A program made the position numbers and the translations under genes. Shown in pieces: positions 20,450-26,974 of a stretch of 26,974 nucleotides of DNA; positions within the stretch are counted from its first letter, which is position 1, and every line of letters starts with the position of its first letter. This DNA comes from a virus: IMG/VR virus record IMGVR_UViG_3300008339_000396, positions 1 through 26,974 of that record; one strand, written 5' to 3'. Under the pieces are notes generated by a model. The model did not search any database and was not told where the DNA came from. It saw only the letters and a program-made list of their open reading frames with translations.

Positions 20450-20956
20450 ATGAACGAAAAACAAACTTACGACTACGGATGTGTAATGTTATATTTTGAT
20501 TTCCCTGAGATCAAAAACCTACATTCACTAATTGATGAAGAAGACATCTACACCGAAGATGGTGATAGAAGTTTTGGTTTAGAAGACGAACCACACACCA
20601 CATTACTCTATGGATTGCATGATGATGTTACTGAAGGTGATGTTGCAGATGTGATAAACAACTTTGATTATGGAACTTGTAGAATTACAAATCCATCTTT
20701 ATTTGAAAATGAAAAATATGATGTTTTGAAGTTTGATACTAGTGGACCAAACTTACATGAAACAAATAAAGAGTTATCAAATTATCCACACACAACATCA
20801 TTTCCTGACTACCACCCCCATTTAACAATCGGTTATTTAAAATCAGGAATGGGTAAGAAATATGCAAATAAATTAAAAGGAATCCAATTCAAATTGGAAC
20901 CAACCCATGTTGTATATTCTATGGCAAATGGAGATAAAATAAATTATAACATATAA
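20450..20956 (+). CDS. 2H phosphoesterase (LigT/2'-5' RNA ligase-like)
   Basis: 168 residues. The two signature H-x-T motifs are HTT at 49-51 (PHTTLLYG) and HLT at 124-126 (HPHLTIGYL), in the expected two-lobed layout with strands on either side. 2H enzymes open cyclic or 2'-5' linked nucleotides and RNA ends. In phages they include Acb1, which destroys cyclic oligonucleotide signals of CBASS defence, and RNA-end processing enzymes. Which of these applies cannot be decided from sequence alone. The N-terminus (YGCVMLYFDFPEI) is the first strand of lobe 1. Confidence 0.88.
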   Translation: MNEKQTYDYGCVMLYFDFPEIKNLHSLIDEEDIYTEDGDRSFGLEDEPHTTLLYGLHDDVTEGDVADVINNFDYGTCRITNPSLFENEKYDVLKFDTSGPNLHETNKELSNYPHTTSFPDYHPHLTIGYLKSGMGKKYANKLKGIQFKLEPTHVVYSMANGDKINYNI

Positions 20957-20971
20957 TTAAATAATTAAAAT

Positions 20972-21655
20972 ATGTTAGGACTAAAAAAGGTTGAACCCGG
21001 TAGATGGAAAAATGATTGGATGGAATTTTATCCCGGATTTCACAAGTGGAACTTTAGGTACCTACCAAGTAATGGGTTAAATTGGAAATTGGATTTTTGT
21101 TTTATTTGGGGGCAATTTTATATGACGTTCAAAACAAACAAACCACCAAAATATAAAGATGAAAGACCAACATATGGATTTTATTTTTATTCTGTAAGTA
21201 ATTGGTTTCCTGATTCATTATGGTTCCACAGAGGAACTAAAAAAATAAAATGTATAGATTTACCTTGGCAATATGATTGGGTTAGAACTTCCGTATTTTT
21301 AAAGGATGGAACTTGGACTCACGATACTAAAAAAAATAAAACGGACTTTTATGACCCAAAGTTTAAAAATAAAATACATACAGAAAAACATACCTATTAT
21401 TATATCCACGATGGTATTTTTCAAGAAACCGAAGCCATTTGTACACTAGAAGAACGAGAATGGAGACCCAAATGTTTTAAATGGACTGGTTTGTTTAAAA
21501 AAGTAAGAACAACTATTGACGTTGAATTTACAAATCCCATCGGTAGTGGTGTTAACACATATAAAGGTGGTACTTACGGTGCCGGACATGATATTAAAAA
21601 AGGTGAAACAATTAGGGATTGTCTAATAAGGATGATGGACGAAAGAAAGTTTTAA
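20972..21655 (+). CDS. Conserved phage protein, unknown (Trp-rich)
   Basis: 227 residues. FIWGQFYMTFKTNKPP, YGFYFYSVSNWF, CIDLPWQYDWVRTSVFLKDGTW, KTDFYDPKFKN, EEREWRPKCFKWTGLFKKVRTTIDVEFT and the C-terminal GGTYGAGHDIKKGETIRDCLIRM form a pattern I recognise from a recurring phage protein family of unknown function in marine and other phages. Rich in Trp/Tyr and predicted mostly beta. Last gene of the plus-strand block, only 2 bases from the end of the convergent nuclease gene. Confidence 0.8.
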   Translation: MLGLKKVEPGRWKNDWMEFYPGFHKWNFRYLPSNGLNWKLDFCFIWGQFYMTFKTNKPPKYKDERPTYGFYFYSVSNWFPDSLWFHRGTKKIKCIDLPWQYDWVRTSVFLKDGTWTHDTKKNKTDFYDPKFKNKIHTEKHTYYYIHDGIFQETEAICTLEEREWRPKCFKWTGLFKKVRTTIDVEFTNPIGSGVNTYKGGTYGAGHDIKKGETIRDCLIRMMDERKF

Positions 21656-21657
21656 AC

Positions 21658-22287
21658 TTATTTTATAACCACTTTTTCACCACCCCCCCTTATTAACCCA
21701 TTAACCGATTTTAGATCCGAAATTATAATTTTCCCATCCAAGTTTGAACCAACCCAAACGTATTTCTTTTTTCCAATGAACAAAACTTTAAAAAACTTGG
21801 ATGGTATTGGAATTTTACTACCACCCATATAGTTAACACCATCATAAATAACACCAGTTATAATAACCACATCTTTTTTGTATTTGGAAACAGAATCCTC
21901 AACTGATCTCTCCAACCTCATCCAAGAACCCCTATTAAATTTTGGTAACTGAGGTACCGAATTAAACAAACTAAACGATCTATAATTAAGTTCATTGTCA
22001 TATGATGTGATGTGTGATGGTGTTAAATGTCCCATATCATATCCGGATTTGTAGTAGTATTTTGTGTCGTACTTATCAACAAATACGTCCTGAAACCAGT
22101 TGTCACTTCTTTCTTTGTCAAGTTTTAAAAAATCAACATATTTTAGTTTGTGTATGGATATAAAAGTACACGTATCTTTTGTTAATATGAGTGTCATATC
22201 ACCGTGGTTGATTTTTATATTGTTTGTTTTAATTGTTTGACAAAAATAGTTAAGTGATATTAGTAGGAAGAATAATAATGTTCGCAT
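21658..22287 (-). CDS. Secreted DNA/RNA non-specific endonuclease (EndoG/NucA-like)
   Basis: 209 residues. The N-terminus (MRTLLFFLLISLNYFC) is a signal peptide, so it acts outside the cytoplasm. The beta-beta-alpha-metal core is visible. SGYDMGHLTPSH (81-92) aligns with the family DRGH motif, with M in place of R and catalytic H87 kept. NSVPQLPKFNRGSWMRLE (109-126) matches the metal-binding N and the following N-x-G-x-W...E. Such enzymes degrade DNA and RNA sequence-independently. As a phage-encoded exported nuclease it might scavenge nucleotides, block competing phage DNA or help lysis. Divergent from the adhesin operon and convergent with 20972. Confidence 0.85.
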   Translation of the reverse strand: MRTLLFFLLISLNYFCQTIKTNNIKINHGDMTLILTKDTCTFISIHKLKYVDFLKLDKERSDNWFQDVFVDKYDTKYYYKSGYDMGHLTPSHITSYDNELNYRSFSLFNSVPQLPKFNRGSWMRLERSVEDSVSKYKKDVVIITGVIYDGVNYMGGSKIPIPSKFFKVLFIGKKKYVWVGSNLDGKIIISDLKSVNGLIRGGGEKVVIK

Positions 22288-22360
22288 AATGAATCTTTAA
22301 AAATAAATATTAATCTTTAGTAAAGAAATAGTCGTTGGCTGTAAATATATGTCAAAATGT

Positions 22361-22391
22361 TTGGTCAGATTAAATATTATCATTATATTTG
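22361..22391 (+). promoter_or_regulatory. Bacteroidetes-type promoter of the adhesin operon
   Basis: TTG 22361-22363, 20-base spacer, TATATTTG 22384-22391. The ATG at 22409 is 17 bases further. It drives the three secreted-protein genes to 25035. Confidence 0.75.
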
Positions 22392-22408
22392 TTCATATTT
22401 ATTAATTG

Positions 22409-23878
22409 ATGAAGTATTTACTTTCCATATTGACACTTATTGTAACTTTTTTTACTGTAGCACAAATTACAGCAAACGGAAATTCTGGAGTTAGACCAAC
22501 GGTTTATACAAACGGATCACCAAACAATTCAATCTTTATTTGGTGTGGTGTAGGAAATAATGGCTCATTGACTTATACACCAACTTCCGGAACGGCACCT
22601 TATACATTCAACTGGTTCTCATATTCCAATACAACTTTTTCTTGGAATACATTAACCACCCAAAACGGCGCAACATCTACTTTAAATAATTTGTCTAACG
22701 GTGGTTATAGAATTGAGGTTTATTCATCAAACGGTACATTGGTTGGTTGTGATATTGCTTGGGTTTGGAATGTAAATAATCAAGTTACAGCCTCAAACAC
22801 ACAAGTTAGTTGTGGGTCAACAAACTTAATTGGAACCAATACAGTTACACCAACATCGTTTACTTATTATAATCCACCACCACCACAATCAATAATAAAC
22901 ACCAACACAACAATTAAAGTTTGTTTTACCGGAAATCACACTTGGGTTTCAGATTTGGGATTCTATTTAATTGGACCGGCTTCTTGTGGTAGCCCAGTGA
23001 TTACCTTATCACCAAATCCAGGATCCAATAGTCAAGGTAGTATTTGTAATGGTGGAAACAACTTCAATAACCTTTGTTTTACAAATGCGGCAAGTCCCAA
23101 TTTAAATGTATGTTCATCACCAACACCATTAACTGGAACTTATGATTCGTATGGACCAACTCCGGGAACCAATATTAATTTTTCACCACTTATTGGTTGT
23201 AACGCGGCACAAGGTGGTTGGAGAGTTCAGGTGTTTGATTGTATTTCATCCGATGTTGGTAAGTTAACTAATGCAAACATAACTTTTTCAAATTTAACAT
23301 CCATTTGTGGTTCACCAACAACCATAACTTATAGTTCAGGAACAATAAATTCAAACATAAATGATAATTCATGTTCACAAGCGACGGCATCCGTTTATCA
23401 GGTACCACCACCGACAAATTTAACAACACCAATAACAATAAATGGTACCACCACAATTCAATGGACAAGTAATCCATCGGCAACAATTGCAAATTCAACA
23501 AACCTTAATACAACGACAACAAACGTGACACAACAAACAACATTTACTTTAACTTCAACATTCAGTGTAGGTGGAACAAATGTTTGTGTTTCAACAGCTC
23601 AAACAACCTTTACACCAACACCATTAACCGCCAACTTTACGTTTGTTAATCCATCTTGCTTTGGTTTGTGTGACGGTTCGGCAACCGCAACGCCAACATC
23701 AGGAACTTTACCTTATATATATGTTTGGACACCAAGTGGTTCCACACAAACAATATCTAATTTATGTTCCGGAACATATAATGTAACGGTCACTGACGCT
23801 AATGGTTGTACTGTAAGTGGAAGTGTAACCTTAACGGACCCAAATCAGTTAATATTAACCCCAATAAACCATAATTAA
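22409..23878 (+). CDS. Secreted adhesin-like protein with P-domain and SprB repeat
   Basis: 489 residues from ATG 22409; an in-frame TTG at 22406 precedes it. Signal peptide ends at A-Q (FFTVAQ). Residues about 50-115 resemble a first SprB-type repeat ([15 protein letters not shown]...GGYRIEV). Residues about 130-300 look like a proprotein-convertase P-domain beta sandwich ([12 protein letters not shown]...[10 protein letters not shown]...[10 protein letters not shown]). A T/N/S-rich stretch follows. Residues about 415-475 are a clear SprB repeat ([20 protein letters not shown]...[15 protein letters not shown]). SprB repeats build the gliding adhesins of Flavobacteria. It has no T9SS sorting domain of its own and ends in LTPINHN. 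Confidence 0.85.
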   Translation: MKYLLSILTLIVTFFTVAQITANGNSGVRPTVYTNGSPNNSIFIWCGVGNNGSLTYTPTSGTAPYTFNWFSYSNTTFSWNTLTTQNGATSTLNNLSNGGYRIEVYSSNGTLVGCDIAWVWNVNNQVTASNTQVSCGSTNLIGTNTVTPTSFTYYNPPPPQSIINTNTTIKVCFTGNHTWVSDLGFYLIGPASCGSPVITLSPNPGSNSQGSICNGGNNFNNLCFTNAASPNLNVCSSPTPLTGTYDSYGPTPGTNINFSPLIGCNAAQGGWRVQVFDCISSDVGKLTNANITFSNLTSICGSPTTITYSSGTINSNINDNSCSQATASVYQVPPPTNLTTPITINGTTTIQWTSNPSATIANSTNLNTTTTNVTQQTTFTLTSTFSVGGTNVCVSTAQTTFTPTPLTANFTFVNPSCFGLCDGSATATPTSGTLPYIYVWTPSGSTQTISNLCSGTYNVTVTDANGCTVSGSVTLTDPNQLILTPINHN

Positions 23879-23889
23879 ATCTAAACACC

Positions 23890-24465
23890 ATGAAAAAAGT
23901 AATTTTAATTTTAGCTCTTTTAGTATCAAGCTCTTTGTTCTCACAACTTGTAACAACAAACCCTGATACGGTCTGTTTCCAATCAACAACACTATCCACT
24001 TATACAGTACAAAATATCGGTTCGGGGACCTATACGTGGACAATACCAGGTTCAGCAACCCTAGTTTCTGGACAAGGAACAAACTCAATCCAAGTGGATT
24101 GGTCAGCAACACCAGCCGGTCTTATAAATAACGCCATATCTGTAACATATACTTCGGGTTCTGGATGTCAAGCTCAACCGGTAACATTAAACGTGTTGAT
24201 CTACCAATTCACACCAACTATTGCTGCTTTAGGTCCATTTTGTGAATCTGATCCTTGTGTTACTTTGGTTGGTTCACCGGTTGGTGGTACTTGGTCTGGA
24301 ACCGGAGTCTCTGGAAATCAATTTTGTCCAGATAACGTGGCAAACGGAACGAACGCAATTTCCAATGTGACATATACTGTAACAAATGGTGGATGTACGT
24401 TCTCAACTTCAACAACAGTACCAGTATTTGGTACACCAACTTTATCACCAATTCAACATAACTAA
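23890..24465 (+). CDS. Secreted PKD/Ig-like protein
   Basis: 191 residues. Signal peptide MKKVILILALLVSSSLFS before Q. The PKD-like N-terminal domain contains TYTWTIPGSATLVSGQGTNSIQVDWS. A second Cys-containing beta domain follows (CESDPCVTLVGSPVGGTWSGTGV), of the kind found in Bacteroidetes surface proteins. The C-terminus LSPIQHN closely resembles the LTPINHN end of the preceding protein. No sorting domain. Predicted export to periplasm or surface as part of the three-gene adhesin set. Confidence 0.8.
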   Translation: MKKVILILALLVSSSLFSQLVTTNPDTVCFQSTTLSTYTVQNIGSGTYTWTIPGSATLVSGQGTNSIQVDWSATPAGLINNAISVTYTSGSGCQAQPVTLNVLIYQFTPTIAALGPFCESDPCVTLVGSPVGGTWSGTGVSGNQFCPDNVANGTNAISNVTYTVTNGGCTFSTSTTVPVFGTPTLSPIQHN

Positions 24466-24468
24466 AAT

Positions 24469-25035
24469 ATGAAATTTATTTCATCCATATTGGTTTTAAT
24501 CATATGTTTTGTTTCTTCAGCACAAGATACACTTGAGATCTGTGCTGGGGAACCCAAAACGGTTAGCTATTTTGCCTCATCAACGAGTGATGGTGAAAAT
24601 ACCTGGAAGGTCAATGGTGAAACATTTATTGGTGATGAATTAACTTATACTTATACTCAAGGTGGTTTATACAATATAACTGTACGTAGAGAAAATTGGT
24701 TATGTTATGTTGAACAAACACTCCAAGTTTTTGTAAGTGAATGTCCAGGTGTTACTTTTTGGGTACCAAACACATTTACACCAGATGGTGACGAATTTAA
24801 TCAATATTTTGGCCCAGTAATGAATGAAGGATTTGATGTTGATGGTTATTCGTTTTTGATTTTTAACAGATGGGGTGAAACCATATTTAGTTCATCTGAC
24901 CCAAATGGAAAGTGGGATGGTATGTACAATAACGTTTTATGTCAATACGGAACTTATAGTTGGGTGTTAAGGTTTAATGTTAAAGGTGATGATGGTGTCA
25001 TTCAAAAATCAGGTAATGTTAATTTACTTCGTTGA
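24469..25035 (+). CDS. Secreted protein with T9SS type B (gliding-motility-associated, CHU_C) C-terminal domain
   Basis: 188 residues. Signal peptide ends at A-Q (VSSAQ, 15-19). Residues about 22-90 form a small PKD-like domain (TVSYFASSTSDGENTWKVNG...GGLYNITVRR). Residues 97-188 are the CHU_C/TIGR04131 sorting domain: FWVPNTFTPDGDEFNQYF, GFDVDGYSFLIFNRWGETIF, GKWDGMYNN..CQYGTYSWVLRF and the terminal GNVNLLR. In the family this domain directs passage through the type IX secretion system and retention at the surface. It starts 4 bases after the PKD gene. Its passenger is very short, which suggests it may carry the other two proteins. Confidence 0.9.
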   Translation: MKFISSILVLIICFVSSAQDTLEICAGEPKTVSYFASSTSDGENTWKVNGETFIGDELTYTYTQGGLYNITVRRENWLCYVEQTLQVFVSECPGVTFWVPNTFTPDGDEFNQYFGPVMNEGFDVDGYSFLIFNRWGETIFSSSDPNGKWDGMYNNVLCQYGTYSWVLRFNVKGDDGVIQKSGNVNLLR

Positions 25036-25038
25036 TTG

Positions 25039-25629
25039 TTAGTCCCACCACCATCTCATTCTTTCTTTTAAAATTTTAAACAATAAATTATGCGCTTTTT
25101 CTTGATTATGTTTTGAAACATAATGACATAAATCTCTTTTATTTAGATTGGGATTTTCTTTTAATATTTTACGGACACTTGATGGGTATTTTTTTAAAAA
25201 ATCATCATAAGTCTCACTTGAAACCTCTATATCTGCGGACCTAAGATTTTCATTACCTTCAACCGGTTTAAATACAACATCAGAGTCTTCATAATCAAGA
25301 TATTCAGTGTTGTAGTATTCGTCTTTAACTCTTTCAATTAGGTTTAAAACAATAGTCATATCACGATTATCTCTATCAACCTCCATATGACGATTTGCAT
25401 AGATAATTTCTTTTCTTTGAAATTCTATTTTCTTTTGAAGGATTGTAAAAATATACCAGTCATCCCAATCCTTATCTTTATATAAAGTTGGTATCCATCT
25501 AAAGATATTTTTTATACCTCCGATAAAGTATCTTATTCTCCAATTTGTGTTTCGCCATATGAATGGAAATACCCCCTTTCTATTCCAAGCGGATTCTTCA
25601 GGTATTGTTAGTTTCTTGTAATTTTTCAT
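25039..25629 (-). CDS. Conserved phage protein with GIKNIFRWIPTLYKDKDWDD motif
   Basis: 196 residues from ATG 25629; the upstream extension to 25656 includes the likely promoter (TATATTTA). FIGGIKNIFRWIPTLYKD and KDWDDWYIFTILQKKIEFQ are the hallmark of a recurring phage protein of unknown function in Bacteroidetes and T4-like phages. The middle has IERVKDEYYNTEYLDYEDSD. The C-terminal half (SVRKILKENPNLNKRDLCHYVSKHNQEKAHNLLFKIL) is helical and basic. Ends 4 bases from the convergent adhesin operon. Confidence 0.8.
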   Translation of the reverse strand: MKNYKKLTIPEESAWNRKGVFPFIWRNTNWRIRYFIGGIKNIFRWIPTLYKDKDWDDWYIFTILQKKIEFQRKEIIYANRHMEVDRDNRDMTIVLNLIERVKDEYYNTEYLDYEDSDVVFKPVEGNENLRSADIEVSSETYDDFLKKYPSSVRKILKENPNLNKRDLCHYVSKHNQEKAHNLLFKILKERMRWWWD

Positions 25630-25801
25630 TGTATTGTAAATATAACGAAAAAACAACCAAAAAGTTAATAGTTAAACTCAAAAAAATCTCAAATAAATAA
25701 TGCCAATTTGTTTGTGTTAAGGAAACGTGGGTTCCAAACCACATAAATGAACCATATTTGTTCATAACTTCAATTAGTAGATATTTCAAAAAGTTTTTCA
25801 T
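25598..25801 (-). CDS. Possible small membrane protein
   Basis: 67 residues. One hydrophobic helix (LFEIFLSLTINFLVVFSLYL, about 36-55) preceded by an aromatic segment (KYGSFMWFGTHVSLTQTNWHY). It overlaps the start of the minus-strand gene at 25629 by 32 bases in a different frame. The lack of known relatives and the A/T-rich context make it uncertain. Confidence 0.4.
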   Translation of the reverse strand: MKNFLKYLLIEVMNKYGSFMWFGTHVSLTQTNWHYLFEIFLSLTINFLVVFSLYLQYNEKLQETNNT

Positions 25802-25813
25802 ATATTTATAATT

Positions 25814-26086
25814 ATGGCGAAGGACTTAAATACACCAAACCCAAAACTAGAGGTTGGTGATAGAATTGTTTTAATTCACATGGATGGTGAAGAAGTTCCG
25901 ATTGGATCAAAAGGTAAAGTTGTTGGAATAAATAACCAACCAAGGTATAGACCGACAGACTCTGGTATGGGGTATTGGGTTGAGTTTTATGACTCAGATA
26001 CCGATGAATTTATTTCCAAACTGACTTTGATTCCGGAAGATGATATTTGGTTGTATGACAAAGATTATTATCAAAGTTTGGGTTGA
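25814..26086 (+). CDS. Conserved phage SH3/KOW-like protein
   Basis: 90 residues. LNTPNPKLEVGDRIVLIHMDGEEVPIGSKGKVVGI...GYWVEFYDSDTDEFISKLTLIPEDDIWLYD matches a recurring small phage protein, especially in T4-like and marine phages. It is predicted as an SH3-like barrel. A TATATTTA box at 25801-25808 leaves only 5 bases before the ATG, so the mRNA may be leaderless. Function unknown. Confidence 0.8.
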   Translation: MAKDLNTPNPKLEVGDRIVLIHMDGEEVPIGSKGKVVGINNQPRYRPTDSGMGYWVEFYDSDTDEFISKLTLIPEDDIWLYDKDYYQSLG

Positions 26087-26130
26087 TATCCTTAATTTTT
26101 TTTTCTATTATTTGTTGTAAACAAAAAATT

Positions 26131-26451
26131 ATGGAAAAAAACGACATCTTAAAATACGGAGAAATTCAATATCTAAAAGGACGACTTGATGAATTATTTA
26201 AGTCATTTTATGTCATCACAGATTTACACGAAAGTAGATTAATAGACCAGCGAATTGAAAAATATTTAAATAAGTTGAAACATGTGGATGAGGTTTCATA
26301 CTACCTATATGAGGTTGAATTAACATCAAGAAGAAAATCAAAAGAAAGATCCAAAAAAGAAGTTAAAACATTGTTGGAAAATGTTTTGAATGAGGAAAAT
26401 ATTTCAGAAGAACTTATTGAAAAAATTAAAAAACAAATTGATAAATATTAA
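26131..26451 (+). CDS. Small helical phage protein, unknown
   Basis: 106 residues from ATG 26131. The longer reading from TTG 26083 adds a hydrophobic segment that overlaps the upstream gene and is not favoured. Almost wholly helical and highly charged (YLKGRLDELFKSFYVIT, RRKSKERSKKEVKTLLENVL, EELIEKIKKQIDKY). Function unknown. Confidence 0.65.
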   Translation: MEKNDILKYGEIQYLKGRLDELFKSFYVITDLHESRLIDQRIEKYLNKLKHVDEVSYYLYEVELTSRRKSKERSKKEVKTLLENVLNEENISEELIEKIKKQIDKY

Positions 26452-26470
26452 TTAATTTTTGTTATATTTG
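26438..26470 (+). promoter_or_regulatory. Bacteroidetes-type promoter, near-leaderless
   Basis: TTG 26438-26440, 22-base spacer, TATATTTG 26463-26470, with the ATG at 26475 only 4 bases downstream. Confidence 0.6.
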
Positions 26471-26474
26471 TATC

Positions 26475-26974
26475 ATGAAAAAGAGGTTAACATTTATATC
26501 GGATACACATACAAAACACAATTTGTTGGATGGGTTTTTACCTGGTGGTGATATATTGTTGTGTGCTGGAGACATATCCAGTCGTGGTTATGTTACCGAA
26601 TTAGAGAATTTCTTTGGATGGTATGATAAAATAGATAACTACGACACAAAAGTTTTTATCGCAGGTAATCATGATTTTGGGTTCCAGGATGATCCAGAAA
26701 AAATAAAAGGTTTGCTCACCGGTTATAAAACAATAGACTACCTTCAAGATGATTGGATGTTGGTTGGTGAGGATTATGATAAATTGGTTAAAATCTGGGG
26801 TAGTCCATGGCAACCTGAATTTCATAATTGGGCATTTAATTTACCTCGTGGTGAAAAACTAATGGATAAGTGGAACTTGATACCAAAAGATGTTGATATA
26901 CTTGTAACTCACGGACCCGCTTTTGGTAAATTAGATTTTGTTCCATATGACGGAGTAAATGTTGGTTGTGAAGA
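26475..26974 (+). CDS. Metallophosphoesterase, MPPED/calcineurin-like, N-terminal part (runs off the window)
   Basis: 166 residues visible, open at the right edge. Metal ligands of the calcineurin-like fold are present in order: D10 and H12 (ISDTHT), D33 (AGDIS), N65-H66 (GNHD) and H146 (THGPAFG). KIWGSPWQPEFHNWAFNLPRG and DILVTHGPAFGKLD are the pattern of the MPPED1/2-like subgroup, whose bacterial and animal members hydrolyse phosphodiesters, some of them cyclic nucleotides. In a phage it may act on nucleotide signals or nucleic-acid ends; the substrate is unknown. Confidence 0.9.
   Translation, partial: MKKRLTFISDTHTKHNLLDGFLPGGDILLCAGDISSRGYVTELENFFGWYDKIDNYDTKVFIAGNHDFGFQDDPEKIKGLLTGYKTIDYLQDDWMLVGEDYDKLVKIWGSPWQPEFHNWAFNLPRGEKLMDKWNLIPKDVDILVTHGPAFGKLDFVPYDGVNVGCE

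Noticed and set aside
23268-24451. Minus-strand ORFs inside the adhesin operon
   Set aside because: They are antisense shadows of T/N-rich coding sequence; the plus-strand genes have signal peptides and known domains.
26601-26825. Minus-strand ORF opposite the metallophosphoesterase
   Set aside because: The plus-strand frame carries the ordered metal-ligand motifs; the minus ORF has no support.

Overview
The window is a piece of an AT-rich double-stranded DNA phage genome (or a prophage-like segment) that infects a member of the Bacteroidetes, most likely a marine Flavobacteriia relative. Three lines of evidence support this. There are phage structural and lysis genes and dozens of tightly packed small unknown ORFs. 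Several promoters match the Bacteroidetes pattern TTG-N20-TAnnTTTG rather than the E. coli pattern. Secreted proteins have signal peptides that end in (A/S/G)-Q, and one carries a type IX secretion (T9SS) C-terminal sorting domain.

Layout. (1) 1-2882, minus strand: the N-terminal 960 residues of a giant fibre protein. It has a short N-terminus, about 500 residues of 18-residue helical repeats, a hinge, then about two dozen 14-residue SHAEG/TTASG beta-roll repeats; the C-terminus lies outside the window. (2) 2883-3824: regulatory DNA, two abnormal tRNA-like genes around a small phage ORF, a structured stretch, and a bidirectional terminator. (3) 3825-6334: lysis region, with an amidase endolysin (minus) divergent from a Pam3-gp28-like holin (plus), then a membrane-anchored GAF-like protein and a HELEH putative metallopeptidase. 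(4) 6391-9797: small genes, including an Smr-like protein and an SPFH/prohibitin-like membrane protein between two small membrane proteins. (5) 9863-16569: a dense plus-strand run of small accessory genes (zinc-binding, DUF1653-like, SH3-like, a tandem pair of secreted paralogues, a lipoprotein), with two visible gene duplications. (6) 16566-18195: thymidylate synthase ThyA followed by a free-standing GIY-YIG homing endonuclease, whose ribosome-binding site lies in one arm of a long hairpin with a possible promoter in its loop. (7) 18283-21655: more small phage genes and a 2H phosphoesterase. (8) 21658-25035: a secreted DNA/RNA non-specific endonuclease (minus), divergent from a three-gene operon of secreted adhesin-like proteins (P-domain plus SprB repeat; PKD/Ig-like; T9SS type B sorting domain). 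(9) 25039-26974: small phage genes and a truncated MPPED-like metallophosphoesterase.

Most genes overlap by ATGA or sit within a few bases of each other, so they form long co-transcribed blocks punctuated by hairpin terminators (3793-3823, 5022-5046, 9802-9835) and by TAnnTTTG promoters. The most unusual content is the phage-encoded, apparently split gliding-type adhesin system (22361-25035), the tRNA-like genes with enlarged anticodon regions (3156-3272, 3618-3696), and the hairpin-controlled homing endonuclease (17405-18195).
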